DNA of 64,000 nt from Takakia lepidozioides. Its lineage: Eukaryota > Streptophyta > Takakiopsida > Takakiales > Takakiaceae. This document shows, in pieces, positions 1 through 10,980 of the stretch (its first letter is position 1; each line of letters starts with the position of its first letter). The DNA lies in NCBI GenBank assembly GCA_030704615.1, contig CM060732.1, forward strand, positions 71,035,053-71,099,052, given 5' to 3'. Made by a program: the position numbers and the translations under genes. Under the pieces are notes generated by a model. That model was given only the letters and a program-made list of their open reading frames with translations. It was not told the origin of the DNA and did no database searches.

Positions 1-175
1 TGGGGGATTTGAACGACACTACCGAAATTACAAAAGAGGATCACAAACGACGTTCACAAAATCAAACAACAAAGGGAACAAAAAGTAGCCAAGACACTAC
101 TGATACTACTAAACAAAGATGCGAAACTTTACAAGTTCACAAGGTGAAGAACAAAAACCTTGATTTGCAGGCATG

Positions 176-183
176 ACAATGTT
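176..183. repeat. Left target-site duplication of the outer element
   Basis: ACAATGTT, identical to positions 26,202-26,209 directly outside the other end of the outer element. Confidence 0.6.
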
Positions 184-212
184 GAGGGTAGCAACGGCGT
201 GAGCAGAACCCG

Positions 213-241
213 CACTACAAGAGATGAGCGTTTTTAGGACT
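213..241 (+). repeat. Left terminal inverted repeat of the CACTA element
   Basis: It starts CACTACAAGAGATGAGCG. It matches the complement of 24,175-24,203 at 27 of 29 positions, differing at positions 9 and 25 of the repeat. Confidence 0.93.
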
Positions 242-660
242 ACGGGTTTGGCGGAGTCATAAAAACTGCACTAGGTACATGACTACAGAGCCTTGAAATG
301 CATTACAGTTTTAGTTTTATGACTTTGTAGTAATGGATATCACTACATGACTCCGGAAAGTTAGGGAGCATTGGTCAAACATTGTTGACCATGATGACAG
401 GGATGGTTTATATGACTAGTGTGATATGTTTGACTACACGTGGACGACGTTTCATGGAATCTTATGACTCCATGACTGAAGATGGTTTCAGAGCTCTATT
501 TATACGACTACATCACTACACGTGTCATTTTGAAGGCACATATAATGCAAATAAGGTTGCCCATTAGGTTTAAAAAAGTTAAAAATTTTGCTAATAAGGT
601 TGCCCATTAGTGTAATCGTGAACAGAAAGGAGGGCTGGGACTTGGCGTCTTTTTGTCTCC
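242..660. repeat. Left subterminal region with TGACTAC-type motifs
   Basis: There is no gene here. Short motifs of the form (A/T)TGACTAC or GTAGTCAT recur in both orientations (for example near 278, 342, 411, 431, 465 and 507), some next to CACGTG. These match the motifs at the right end and in the TNP2 first intron. In CACTA elements such subterminal repeats bind the TNPA protein. A short direct repeat AATAAGGTTGCCCATTAG occurs at about 549 and 593. Confidence 0.5.
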
Positions 661-675
661 TACGCCACACCACAT

Positions 676-740
676 AGCTGAGGGATGGAACGCGATGATA
701 GCAGGATATGCAGGGGCGTGGGATGGAGGCGTTGAACAAT
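676..740 (+). pseudogene. Captured PPR fragment
   Basis: The stretch reads as a short PPR piece (W-N-A-M-I-A-G-Y-A) and is nearly the same as part of the broken PPR region near 61,630-61,700, which codes for SAMIAGYAQLRRGMEAF. It is too short to be functional. It lies between the CACTA end and other captured fragments. Confidence 0.5.
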
Positions 741-1134
741 GATGCATGAAGGAGAAGAGGAGGAGGAGACGAGACGAGGACAAGCGAGCTCGCCGTTCTT
801 GGGAGAGTCAGCTTGGTCTTAGCAAGCGTGTTTCAATCTCTGACTACTCATCTACGCCGTAGTGGTTCGATCTGACAGACCAATCTGACATTACCTGACT
901 ACAGACACAAGCAGCACACACAAGAGGTCATCGGTCAAATCCTCCATGGGTCAGGACAGGTCAAGGACAATGTGGTAGGGCACCTTCTTCTTCGACCTAT
1001 TTCAGCCTGTGTTGCCCTCTCATCAGACTCGGCCGCAAGATGCATATTGAATTCTGTAAGTTAGGTCGTTGGGTACATCTGTGGTGGTTTGGAGTGACTT
1101 TGGCAAGTTACTGCCAGTGTGGCAGCAGGGAAGT

Positions 1135-1480
1135 ATCCAAAAACATATAATAGAGGTGAGGAGAAGCTTTGGGTGAACACTTTCCGACCCCAATGGTGGG
1201 ACAATGGAGACAAAAAGGCGAATGCCTGTTGGACTACAGAGAGAAGCAGATGCATTTCAGATTGTGATAAGTAGGGTTGGGGTGTTTTGGGGAAGAACTC
1301 CACACCAGTATGGTTGGGGTGTTTGCTGGTAGAATTGTAGGCTGTCAGAGGCATGGATAGCTGAAGGAGCAGGGATAGAGTGTGGGTCCACATTCATCCA
1401 AGAGGGCTGGATTTCAAGCTCCACATTACCTATGATTCCCTGTGGAAGGATAGGTACAAGAAACCTACATGGGTAGATGG
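1135..1480 (+). pseudogene. Captured fragment shared with the 61.1-61.5 kb region
   Basis: About 350 bp here match 61,130-61,470 closely but with small insertions. Shared blocks include CCAATGGTGGGACAAT, GAATGCCTGTTGGA, GCATGGATAGCTGAAGGAGC and ATGGGTAGATGGTCAACTGG. At 61 kb the first part is the end of an open frame (HFLTPVNGGTIEAKR). The same block recurs at 63,916-64,000. The parent gene is not recognised. This is either a captured host fragment or a shared repeat. Confidence 0.55.
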
Positions 1481-1620
1481 TCAACTGGAAGCGGCATGCT
1501 GTACTATATGTCATTACTGTACTATATGTCATTCCAGAGACTGTCATTGTTGGTCCATGTGTTTTACAACAATGCTATCAATATAAGACTCCTGGTTCGC
1601 ATTGGAAGCTCAATCCCTGC

Positions 1621-1739
1621 AAGTTCATTGTGTGTGAAGCTCAAACTTGCGATTTGAAGGATCTTGTAGCCAAGTTCATTCAACCAGAAAGGAGAAATTC
1701 TGAAAGCTCCCAAATTTGATGTGGGCAAGCTTATGGAGG
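1621..1739 (+). pseudogene. Captured 40S ribosomal protein eS1 (RPS3A) fragment, copy 1
   Basis: One frame reads CEAQTCDLKDLVAKFI and, after a frame shift, ILKAPKFDVGKLMEV. Both are hallmark stretches of plant ribosomal protein eS1 (RPS3A), where a basic segment is followed by CDLKELV.KFIPE and then KILKAPKFDLGKLME. The segment between them (the IGKEIEKAT part) is deleted. A possible splice donor (GTAAGAC) follows GAG at 1,739, so this may be genomic exon capture and not a retrocopy. It is part of a tandem duplication with 2,227-2,730. Confidence 0.65.
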
Positions 1740-2340
1740 TAAGACTTAGCTTCCCTCCTCTAATGTAAGTGTTGGATAAGTTTCATTTAGTGTCGACCTT
1801 CACTGCATATATTGGCTCTTTTCTTGGCTGGTTTCATATTTTCTTGGCTAGTATGCTGTTGGTTGGCTTCTTTCATTTCATGTGTGTAGTGAAAGGGGAG
1901 AAGTACTTTCCTAAGTTCTGCTGCAACAATGTCTTTTTCCAGCCTAGATGTTTTCGATGGATACAAATTGAAGTGCTTTGAATGTTGCTGCAATACTATA
2001 ATAAAGTGGAGGGTGCTGAATGCAGTTGGCCTTGCTTCGTGCAGGCATAATCCAGGGAAATGTGGACATAGCTGAAACCCCATGATAGCATTTCCAGAGG
2101 ACGGTGTGGATGGCCTCACAATCCAGCATGCAAAATCCATGACAATGTGGAGCTGGCTGAATGGGCAAACAGGTTAAGTGGCGAACAAGCCACGTCACTG
2201 GTACATAGTTGCATGCTTACATAGTACATGAAAGCGTACTATATGTCATTCCCGAAATTGACCATGTTGGTCCATGTATTTTACAACAATGCTATCAATA
2301 AAAGACCAATGGTTCGCATTGGAAACTCTATCCCCGTAAG

Positions 2341-2494
2341 TGGCTTGTGCGTGATGCTCAAACTTGTGATTTGAAGCATCTTATACCCAAGTTCATTGCA
2401 GAGGTCATTGGAAAAGACATTGAGAAGGCAATAGCCGTTATCTATAATCTACAGATCCCCTTCAATTTGATGTGGGAAAGCCGGCTGGCTGGAG
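2341..2494 (+). pseudogene. Captured eS1 (RPS3A) fragment, copy 2
   Basis: It reads VRDAQTCDLKHLIPKFI followed by AEVIGKDIEKAIAVIYNLQ, the same eS1 region as copy 1 but keeping the IGKDIEKA segment that copy 1 lost. The downstream PKFDVGK part is present but out of frame. The two copies therefore come from one captured fragment that was duplicated and then decayed separately. Confidence 0.65.
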
Positions 2495-2847
2495 GTCTAG
2501 TCTCACTTTCACTCATCTAATGTCAGTGTTGTATCCATTGCAATGTGGAGATGTTTGAAACAACATTGGAGCATTTCCAAGGATGGTCTGGAAGGCCTTT
2601 CGTGGCGTGTGCTGAATCCATGGCAAGAAAACATTGCAGGCAGAACCCATGGCAATGGTACCAGCACGGGTTGGTCCAAAGCCAATTGCAACAACAAATG
2701 AATAAAGGGTGCTGAAAGGAAAGCACTCCATAATTGATCATAAAATCCAGTGTTCAAGCATGATATCTTAATGGGAATGCGAAGGGAGTGTTACCACCTT
2801 AAACTATCATGCATGGTCTATAACTGGAGTGCACAAATCGCACATAT

Positions 2848-5800
2848 CTAATCTTCATCATCCTCATCTATGTCTGGGTCACTACATGTATCACTGTCTT
2901 CATCACAGACTTCATCTTCTCCAAGGGTTGGCTGAACATCATCACCACATATACGGGGTGCTCGGAGGTACAAGGAGGCCACCTGCTCTGGAGTAACCGG
3001 TACCGCTCGGCTGCATGTTGGGCCATCAGTAACCACAGTCTCCTCTAGTCTTTGTGGGGCTAACAATCCTTCCACTTCCGCCACATCATCATTATCAATT
3101 GATATGTCGCAGACCACTCTACGTGCTCGGGGGCTCTTCTCCAGGACGACTTTCCACCCCGGCTCCTTCACACAATCAGAAAAAAAACACTTGATCAACC
3201 TGGCCAGGAAACACAAAAGGTTGCTCAGAAGGTGGAAGCATACGGTTAAAATTGACAAGTGTGAAGCCAGCATCATCCTGCTTCATTGACATAGGTTGAC
3301 GACCCACGCGACTCGCCCGTACCCACGAACACAAAAACACTATAGGCTGTGTTTGGCCATAGTCAATTTGCAAAATCTCCCTTATAAGACCCACATATCT
3401 TGTAGGTTCCTCCATGTCATTGCCTGAATTGTTGGTAATGGGCTGGTGCTGGAAAACAGATGAGACTCCACAATCAAAAGACACCATACTTGTTGTGTTC
3501 ATGCCGGGGGATGTAACCCTGTAATGGTTACCATACGCTATCATACTCTTGAATGACAGGGCAGTAAATGATGGAGGCCTTGAAAGATCCAGTAATTCCT
3601 CACGTGTTGTAGGATCAAGCCCATCTGATTGAATTGAGAGATGATCCCGTACACCTTGAGGGAGCCAAACAGCAAATGGAGGACAAGATGCAAATCAGGA
3701 GGGTACTGAATTGCCGTGGGATTGCTCATGCCTTCCAGCCCTTGCTCCTCACGAAACAAGCGTCGTCTGGCTTCTATCCGTGTGGACTCTGCTTCATATA
3801 TCCTGTCACAATCCGAGGGTCAGCCAGGAGATTGACAGAGGTGGCGTGGGAGATTTGAAAAGACGCCATATGCCAACTAATGATAAATGACTAAAACTTG
3901 GAAATCTGAATGTCAATGAAGTAGATTTCTTACCCCAACATGACTGATAGACGAGGATGGTTCTGAATGATGTACTCATGTACAATATCACACAGGTCAT
4001 TCAATTTTCGGGCTTTAGAACTTCCTTCCACAACTTCACGTTCCACAGATTCTGCCTCATCTGCATCCCACACCCTTCGTACACTTCCATCAAATCCTGC
4101 CATATACTCTGTGCAAAAACCCAATGCTTCTTCAAATTGGTATCCTTCTGCCATGCTCCCCTCGGGCCTTGCCATGTTTCTTACGTAGCCCTTCATATCT
4201 TTCATTGCCCGCTCCATGGGGTACATCCAACGAGATGCTACGGGCCCGCATAAGTACAACTCATCCACTAGGTGAACAACCAGATGTGTCATCACATCAA
4301 AAAATGATGGTGGGAACTCCTTCTCTATAAGACACAGAGTGAGAACTGCTTCAGTTCTCAATTCCTCATACTCTACAGGATTCACCACTTTTGCACACAA
4401 CTTCTTAAATACACGACATACTCGCAAAATGGCCCTTCGAGGACCACTTGGCATGAGCCCACGGATAGCAAGCGGTATAATTTGCTGCATGAGCACATGA
4501 TAGTCATGTGATTTCATGCCTGACAACTTCTTCTTCACCACATGCTTTTTGAAAGCTGATGCGTAGCCTGTTGGCACTTTCAAGTTCTGCACAATCTCCA
4601 GAAAGACTTGTAACTCAGCCTCAGTGAGGACATAAGGGGCAGGAGGCATAATTAACGTATCTGCTCTGTCAGGATCACGTTGTAGCCACAATTCCGGGCG
4701 CATCCCAAGTAGCTCCAAATCACGGCGAACTTTCAATGTGTCTTTCTCACCAAAGATAGTTTTAATAATATTTTCAGCCAAGTTCTTCTCGCAATGCATT
4801 GCGTCAAACGTGTGGCGGATGAGGAGACCCTACAAAATGAACACATAAGCAATTGAGCATTTACTCATCACAATTTAAACAAAAACGCAAAAATGTACAC
4901 AGCCAATTTAAAGGCCATGAAGGAATTACCTCCCAATAAGGTAAGACATATAAAATTGACAATCGCTTAACTCCATGAGTTTTTGCTGGGTCTGTCCTGC
5001 TATCTGGCGTCCCTCCGTTTTCCACCCATGCAGTGCGAGCTGTTGCAAGGTCCTTGATTTGTGTTCCAGTCTGCGTTTTTGGAGGAGTTCCATGCTCAGT
5101 AGCGCCATTGAACATTCTTGACCTTCTATATGGATGATTGCGGGCCAAAAATCTTCGGTGGCCTAGAAAACAATTTTTCCACATGTGTGTAACTGCTGTG
5201 AAGTCACCCCGGGTCCACAAGCTGGACAACCAGCATAACCTTTCGTCACTTGACCTGAGAGCAAGCCATATGCAGGGTAGTCATGGATTGACCACATCAA
5301 CACTGCCCTCAGTGTGAATTCGCGTTGACCACGAGGACGGGAAACATCATGAGCTGCAATCCCTCTCCATAGTTCCAATAGCTCTTCCACTAGGGGCATC
5401 AGGTAAACATCTACGTTGTCCGAGGTAACAGACTCCTTACCAGGAATCAGTAGCGCTAACATGACAAAGAACTTTTTGGTCATTAACCACGGAGGCAGAT
5501 TGTAATTGACCAAGAGAACGGGCCATGTGCTCCAACTTGTGGATTGAGCTCCGTAGGGATTTACACCGTCTAAGGCCAATCCAAATCGCAGAGATCGTGG
5601 CTCTGCAGCAAAATCCGCAAATGTGGTGTCAATGTGTCTCCATGCTTTGCTATCAGCTGGATGTCGAACCAACCCATCCTGGCTCTTATGTCTGTCGTGC
5701 CATGTCATGAGGTTAGCGATCGATTTACATCGGTACATACGTTTCAACCTTGGAATGACAGGGAAGTGTCGCAATACTTTCTTGGGCACACTTCCACGAC

Positions 5801-6999
5801 CTGGAATGTAACGGGAACTGCGGCACACTGGGCAAATGTCTACATTCTCATACTCCCCACGGAAGAGTACACAACCACGCTCACAGGCATGAATCATCGT
5901 GTACTGCAATCCCATCTTGGCAATCATGGTTTTTGCTTCATAGTGAGTTTTCGGCAATGAATTCTCTTTAGGCAAAAAACTCTTACGCAACAATCCCAGA
6001 AGCTCATCCACAAATGCATTGGTGCACTTGTGGGTAGTGCATGCGTTCAGCAACGTCAAAGTTGCTTGCAGCCGGCTGATGGAGCACCCTTCAAAAAGTG
6101 GACATTGCGACGCTTGGAAGAGTTTATCATACTCGGGATCAACGTGCAGGTGAGCATTCTCATCAAATTCATTGTCTCCGGAATCGTCGAGATCATCGTC
6201 ATGATCGGCAAATGTGTGATCGGTTCCACCATGAATGGGGTCCTCTCTGTTTGCATCTGCAAAGAGAAACGCTTCCTGCAATGCACGCTGCATTTCTACC
6301 TCCAATCCACCACTCTCATCTGCGTTCTCTGTGACATTGGGCTCCCGCTGTGCCGCAGGGCCTTCGTCTTCATCATCTGAATATTCACATCCCTGCATCC
6401 CAATAGTCATCTTGTGAGTGGACCAACAACGATGTGACACTTGTTCATATTATGACATAGGAGGCACGGTGACGTTGCAGTGATGCAGTCATATTTACGT
6501 ATGTATCTTATGAATATACACCCAATCAAAACACGACATTTGTAACCATTGAAGTCATAGTTGCAGTCACTTACTTAGTCATATATGACTACATGACTAC
6601 ACATGACCAATGAAAACACGACATGTGCATTAATTAAAGTGATAACGGAAGTGGCGTAGTCATACTCACGTCTGTATCTTATGACTTCTTGACTACAATC
6701 ACCCAACGAAATGTCGACATGTGGAGAAGAGGATCGTTGCATTCAAAATTCAAACTAAAGTGCTGAAGGGAAAGTGACGATCTTACCGGAAGAGAACAGC
6801 GTTGGAGAAGAGGATCCCTCCCGTGTATCATGTAATGATTCCTCAGTGTTTCCAACAAGAGTACTTTTCCTCCATGACACTCATCGCAGTTGCATAACAT
6901 TTTTGTATGCCCATTCCTTGTGGCATAAGCTTCTTCCATTCGCCATAGACGGTCATCTATTCTACGCCTACGCATCCGTTCGCCACCTGCACTGTACAT
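2848..6999 (-). pseudogene. CACTA TNP2-type transposase gene, spliced, with frame breaks
   Basis: This is the catalytic DDE transposase of En/Spm elements, which cuts and joins the element ends in the nucleus. Exon 1 (6,999-6,788, ATG start MYSAGGERM) codes for the transposase-associated zinc domain (CNCDECHGG, then LRNHYMIHGRDPL). Exon 2 (6,410-4,930) holds an acidic N-terminal part and the TNP2 core: DGVNPYG, DVYLMPLVEELLELW, HDYPAYGLLSGQ. Exon 3 (4,829-3,934) starts IRHTFDAMHCEKNL and contains the DUF4218-type region (PMERAMKDMKGYVRN). The last part (about 3,870-2,848) has a DUF4216-like domain (YGLIREI-type start, PFVFPGQVDQVFF) and an acidic tail. Breaks: a one-base shift at a TAG near 5,163 (GKIVF then LGHRRF in another frame), a slip in the A8 run at 3,180-3,187, and a frame change around 3,600-3,700. 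Transcribed divergently from the TNPA-like gene. Confidence 0.88.
6484..6725. repeat. Subterminal-type motif repeats in TNP2 intron 1
   Basis: Two imperfect copies of GTCATA..ACGT.TGTATCTTATGA (about 6,487 and 6,659) and three copies of a block ending in ACACGACAT or TGTCGACATG (about 6,533, 6,614, 6,713) lie in the first intron. They come with ATGACTACATGACTAC near 6,585. The same motifs occur at both CACTA ends, so these may be extra TNPA binding sites near the shared promoter. That role is inferred. Confidence 0.4.
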
Positions 7000-7124
7000 G
7001 CTTTGAACGTCACCCCTTCCCTCTTTGCATGCTACGCACAGTGCATTGTCTCTAGTTTTGCACCAGCTGCCAATGTGCTATTTCTATATCTATAGTATAC
7101 TATAAGTATCGTTTCTGAGTGTCC
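7000..7124. promoter_or_regulatory. Divergent intergenic region between TNP2 and the TNPA-like gene
   Basis: The two predicted start codons (6,999 on minus and 7,125 on plus) are only 125 bp apart. The spacer is AT-rich (CTATATCTATAGTATACTATAAG) with TATA-like stretches in both directions. It is probably a bidirectional promoter, although the transcription starts could also lie inside upstream introns or UTRs. No experiment supports this. Confidence 0.4.
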
Positions 7125-10100
7125 ATGGTGAAGCGGAAGGTCTTCGAAGTGACAGTCCCTCTCACTGAGTACGAGAAGTTCCGAGAGCGCCGGATTGCTG
7201 CCATAAAGGAGGTGGAAGCAACGTTCAAGCAGTCGATAGATGGGTGAGTTTAGTTCCTGACTTTGGATACCCACCCACTAAACTTGCGATTTGCCTTATC
7301 CTCTAACCTTCCTACAACGATCATAAGCTTCATAGCACAAATGGGGGCGAGTAGCTGCGACTTGTACAAACAGAGAGGCAAACAACATGCAGTGAGTGAC
7401 GATTAGGTTTGAGGAGGGTGTGTCATTAGGCGGGAGATGTCCGCCGTCATTCGTGGGCAGGCATTACGTCCTGGTAGGGTGCGGCTGTGTTTCAGCGTAG
7501 GCTTAAGAGTATTAGGGTATGTATGCTTACATTTGTTTGTGATTGTTTGAGAGGGAGGTCATGGAGGTGTTTGTGCAGGCTTGCGGGAGCGAATCGCCCT
7601 CGCAAGCCACGCGCTCCGAAGGAAAAAGGTAGGGATCAAGGTCCTGCAAGGCAAAGTGCCAGACTGAAGACGATGAAGACTACGATTCTGCATGAGGGCT
7701 CTTCTGAGGACGATGAGGACGATCCACTCCTCCCACGCCAGTGCGAGGCGAGTGCGTCGTCGGCGGATGCCACGGCAAGCCGAGGAGAACATGCCCATGC
7801 TCATGTCGCAGGACAAAAACGCCCATCATCTACACTACGAACACCTTCTCCGTCTGTGAGTTATAGTTCTTCACAATGACCATGATTCTAATTATGTATG
7901 TTTTTGGTAAAATCACGAAGAGATAGGGTATGTCTGTCAAGACAGGGAAGTTGGACAATGCAGGGGTCAGCCAAGGCACAATCACAAATGATTTCCACTA
8001 GACAAGTTGAAGTGCCAAAGGCATGATGTCAGGCCAATGTAGACTTCAGGTGTGTTCAAATTCTTTGCCCCATGAAACCAACGTCCTGGTACTAAGCTAC
8101 AATGGCTACTTATAGAGATACTTGGGTTACTTATGCACCCAGAATATCAGTAAAACTTGGAGGGATACTTCTCATGGACCCATCAGGTTTGTCCATTTGA
8201 ATTCTTGCTATGGATTTCAGGAACACCCCATACCTAAGAGGGCTCAAAAATGTACTGGGAGGACATCATTGGGGCCAATCAAATTTGGGAGATTTACTGC
8301 CCAAGATCATACTGAGTTTTGGGTAATCTTGTCTTTACAAATGATATGTGCTTCCAGTTTGTTTTGCTTGAATTCAAGGATTTGCTGCTTGCTGCCTATA
8401 TGTATGTGTAATCACCCACATTGTACTGGGGGAATTTCTTTTCAGGGCAAGCACAAGCGCACTGGATCCACGATCCCTGCTGCTAGCAATGGAGATGGCG
8501 CCCACAAGAACGCAGGAGGTGGCCCTAACTCTCCCAACGTTGTGGGTTCTGTGCCACCAGTACCCCCACCTTATTATGGTATGCCTCAGTACCCACAGTC
8601 TGGCACTCAGTATGGTCAGGGTCAATATGGTGCTCCTCCATATGGGCAGTATGGCCAGTATCCTCCTCCACCATATTTGCCACCCCCTAATAGCTATGGG
8701 GTGGCAGGCCACCGGAATATCCTCCTGCTTATGGACAGTATGGCCAGTATGGTCCTCGGCCTTCTGGCCAACAACCATGGCCACCAGTCCCTACTTGGCA
8801 GGATCCTCTCCTGAGCGCACGGAGGTCTCTGAAGGAGGGGAGGGTGCCGTTTCAAAGAATGATAGAACCAATGCTTTAAGGAGGGCTAATAGCTCAGCCA
8901 AAATTGAAGCTGCCAAGGTCAAGGAAGAGAGAATAGCTGCAGGTCTTCCTCCCACGGTGATTTTGACGAACCTCAAAGGAGCCCCGTATGGTCAGACTCG
9001 GAATGTATGGCACGCTGCCCTTAAAGGACAGGCTTATCGCAAGCTAGATTGTTCCCTTGCCATCAACAACCAACCTGATGAAGTTGTATACAAAATCAGA
9101 GATCACCTGGCTAAGCTATTTTCATATACGCCGCACGAGTTAAAAGACTTCCACCTAAAACAAACAATTGGCAGAATAATGAAGAGCCAGCGTTTTGAAG
9201 CACACACTGCGTGGTTGGGTGGTAAGGGGAAACCCATTACTGTATCTGACGAGGTATGGAACAAGCTTGTAAGTTACTGGCAGACAGAGGTGTTCCACAA
9301 AGTGTCGGGCAACATGAAGAAGGCAAATGGTGCAATTCTGAATCCTACCAAGACTGGCCGTGGTGGGAAGGCAATGGTGGAAGCACGCTTGGTAAGTGGC
9401 ATCATCACGACTCTGTATTTTGTTCCTCATTGAATTGCTATGTGTATATAGTCAGCCCTCACATTGCTTACTGACTTGTGGCATGGGTTTGTTTGTGGCA
9501 TGGATTAATTTGTAGGAAACACTATCAGGGTGCCCTCCTACATTATATGAAATTCAAGAGGGTTCAGTGTCACGGTTGTCAGCTGGGAGTGACAGGCGGG
9601 TAAGTGTGTTTTCCACGTTTGCTAGAGTGGTTGCTGCATCATAGGTTGCTAGGGTTTTTTTCACGGCTTTTGGCTTGGGTTTTCTTTCCAATGGTTGTTC
9701 ATGCTAGGTTTTTTTGGTTTGATTCATACTTGGGCAAGTTTTCATGGATTGGCAGGAGGGAAGTCTTGCATATTCTACAGTAGTTGGCAGGATGGATGGC
9801 TTGGACAAACTGGTGGAATCACAAGGACGTGACATGGCAGAATTAAAATTACAGATGCAGAGTATGATTGAGTACCAGAAAGCCATTGTGACCAGATGGA
9901 TTAATCTACCAGGCGCAGGACCAGTGACATCTACGATGGATACGTCTGCTGTGACAGTATCAAAATGTTTGGAATCCCAATTTCAGACGGTAACTGGTGC
10001 TCACTCTAAGCCCTTATGTCTTCCTGTCACTGATGATCTTTTGAATTTGACCGAGCAGCAGCAGGATACAAGGAAGGCCAGCTGCGAGGTACACGTGGAA

Positions 10101-10918
10101 ATTCAGCCTTTGCCACATACAAAGGCAGTAGCAGTCCAGGGGGCAATGGTGACAGAGCCGCCGGGCACACCGGATTCTGGTATGCAGGTATGTGGGAGTT
10201 TAGATGGGGAGGAAGATGCAGACGGGGACAAAACAAACAAACATGTTGCTTTAATTTCTCCTGCTCACATGTTGAAGCCAAATGTCAGTTTACTTCCTGG
10301 ACCAACGAGGAAGCATTTACTAATTCTGGACTTAAATGGTCTGTTATGTGAATCTTTTCATTCTGCTAATGGGCCTGCATCCCTTCCAAAGGTTTTGTGG
10401 GGAAGATGTGTGGCAAGAAGATGGTAGTTTTGAGACCACGCTGTTATGACTTTTTGCAAAAGTGTTTTGAACACTTTGAGGTGGCGGTGTGGTCTTGTTG
10501 CCAAGCTCGCAACTTCTTCCCAATGGTGGACTATATTTTTGCAGCCCACACTAACCTGGTTTTCCAGTGGGATGCCCTTCGCTGTGACGAGGATCCAGTC
10601 CTCCCATGCCGTAAGGGGTCTGATTCAAAGCTATTATATTTCAAGAACTTGTCTACAATGTGGGCAGACTGGCCAGAATGGACTTTTGAGGACACTGTTC
10701 TTGTTGACGACACACCAAGAAAGGCGGTAAACAATCCTCCCTTCAGTGGGATTTTTCCAGAGCCATGGAAGGTGCAACCGGATTCACCAACTGATGAGTA
10801 TCTAACAGAGGTGTTGTGGCCATTATTGTGGAAGGCATCGAAAGCTGCCAGTATTCCCAAGTTTTTGGAGTCTCAGCCTGTTTTCGGACAACAACCATAC
10901 AACACTGTTACTGTGAAG
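7125..10918 (+). CDS. TNPA-like (Transposase_24) gene continuing into an FCP1/HAD-like phosphatase domain
   Basis: Exon 1 (7,125-7,243) starts MVKRKVFEVTVPL. Exon 2 (7,579-7,855) is basic, then acidic and Ser-rich (NRPRKPRAPKEKGR). Exon 3 (8,446-9,391) has a Gln/Pro/Tyr-rich tract (QYGQYPPPPY), then a Transposase_24-type domain (VSDEVWNKLVSYW, then NMKKANGAI and MVEARL), the DNA-binding family of CACTA TNPA proteins. Exon 4 is 9,516-9,599. Exon 5 (from 9,756) has a coiled-coil segment (GRMDGLDKLVESQGRDMAEL) and then, from about 10,310, an FCP1-like HAD domain: LILDLNGLLCE, RPRCYDFLQKCFEHFEVAVW and LVDDTPRKA. All splice sites given are GT-AG and keep phase. The nucleophile motif has Asn for the second Asp, as in some plant FCP1-like proteins, so activity is uncertain. 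Single-base shifts occur near 8,708, 8,806 and 10,390. The last exon ends at a donor (AAG then GTACAAAC), implying a downstream exon. Confidence 0.72.
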
Positions 10919-10980
10919 GTACAAACATTCTGACAGTGCTCCAGAGGCTACATTTTTGTGGGTTCATTCATTGCATTGCT

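Larger units (their letters stand above)
1496..2730 (+). repeat. Diverged tandem duplication containing the eS1 fragments
   Basis: Unit 1 (about 1,496-2,226) and unit 2 (about 2,227-2,730) share, in the same order, TACTATATGTCATTCC, TTTTACAACAATGCTATCAA, the eS1 segments, and a block near 2,055-2,120 that matches 2,540-2,610 (GAGCATTTCCAA and GGAAGGCCT type sequence). Unit 1 has about 200 bp of extra intron-like sequence (1,770-1,980). Confidence 0.55.

Noticed and set aside
1477-1760. Working ribosomal protein gene
   Set aside because: Only a fragment of eS1 is present, with an internal deletion and frame changes.
8374-8784. Minus-strand gene opposite the Gln/Pro/Tyr-rich tract
   Set aside because: It is a shadow of the TNPA-like exon; the plus strand shows splice sites and the expected domain.
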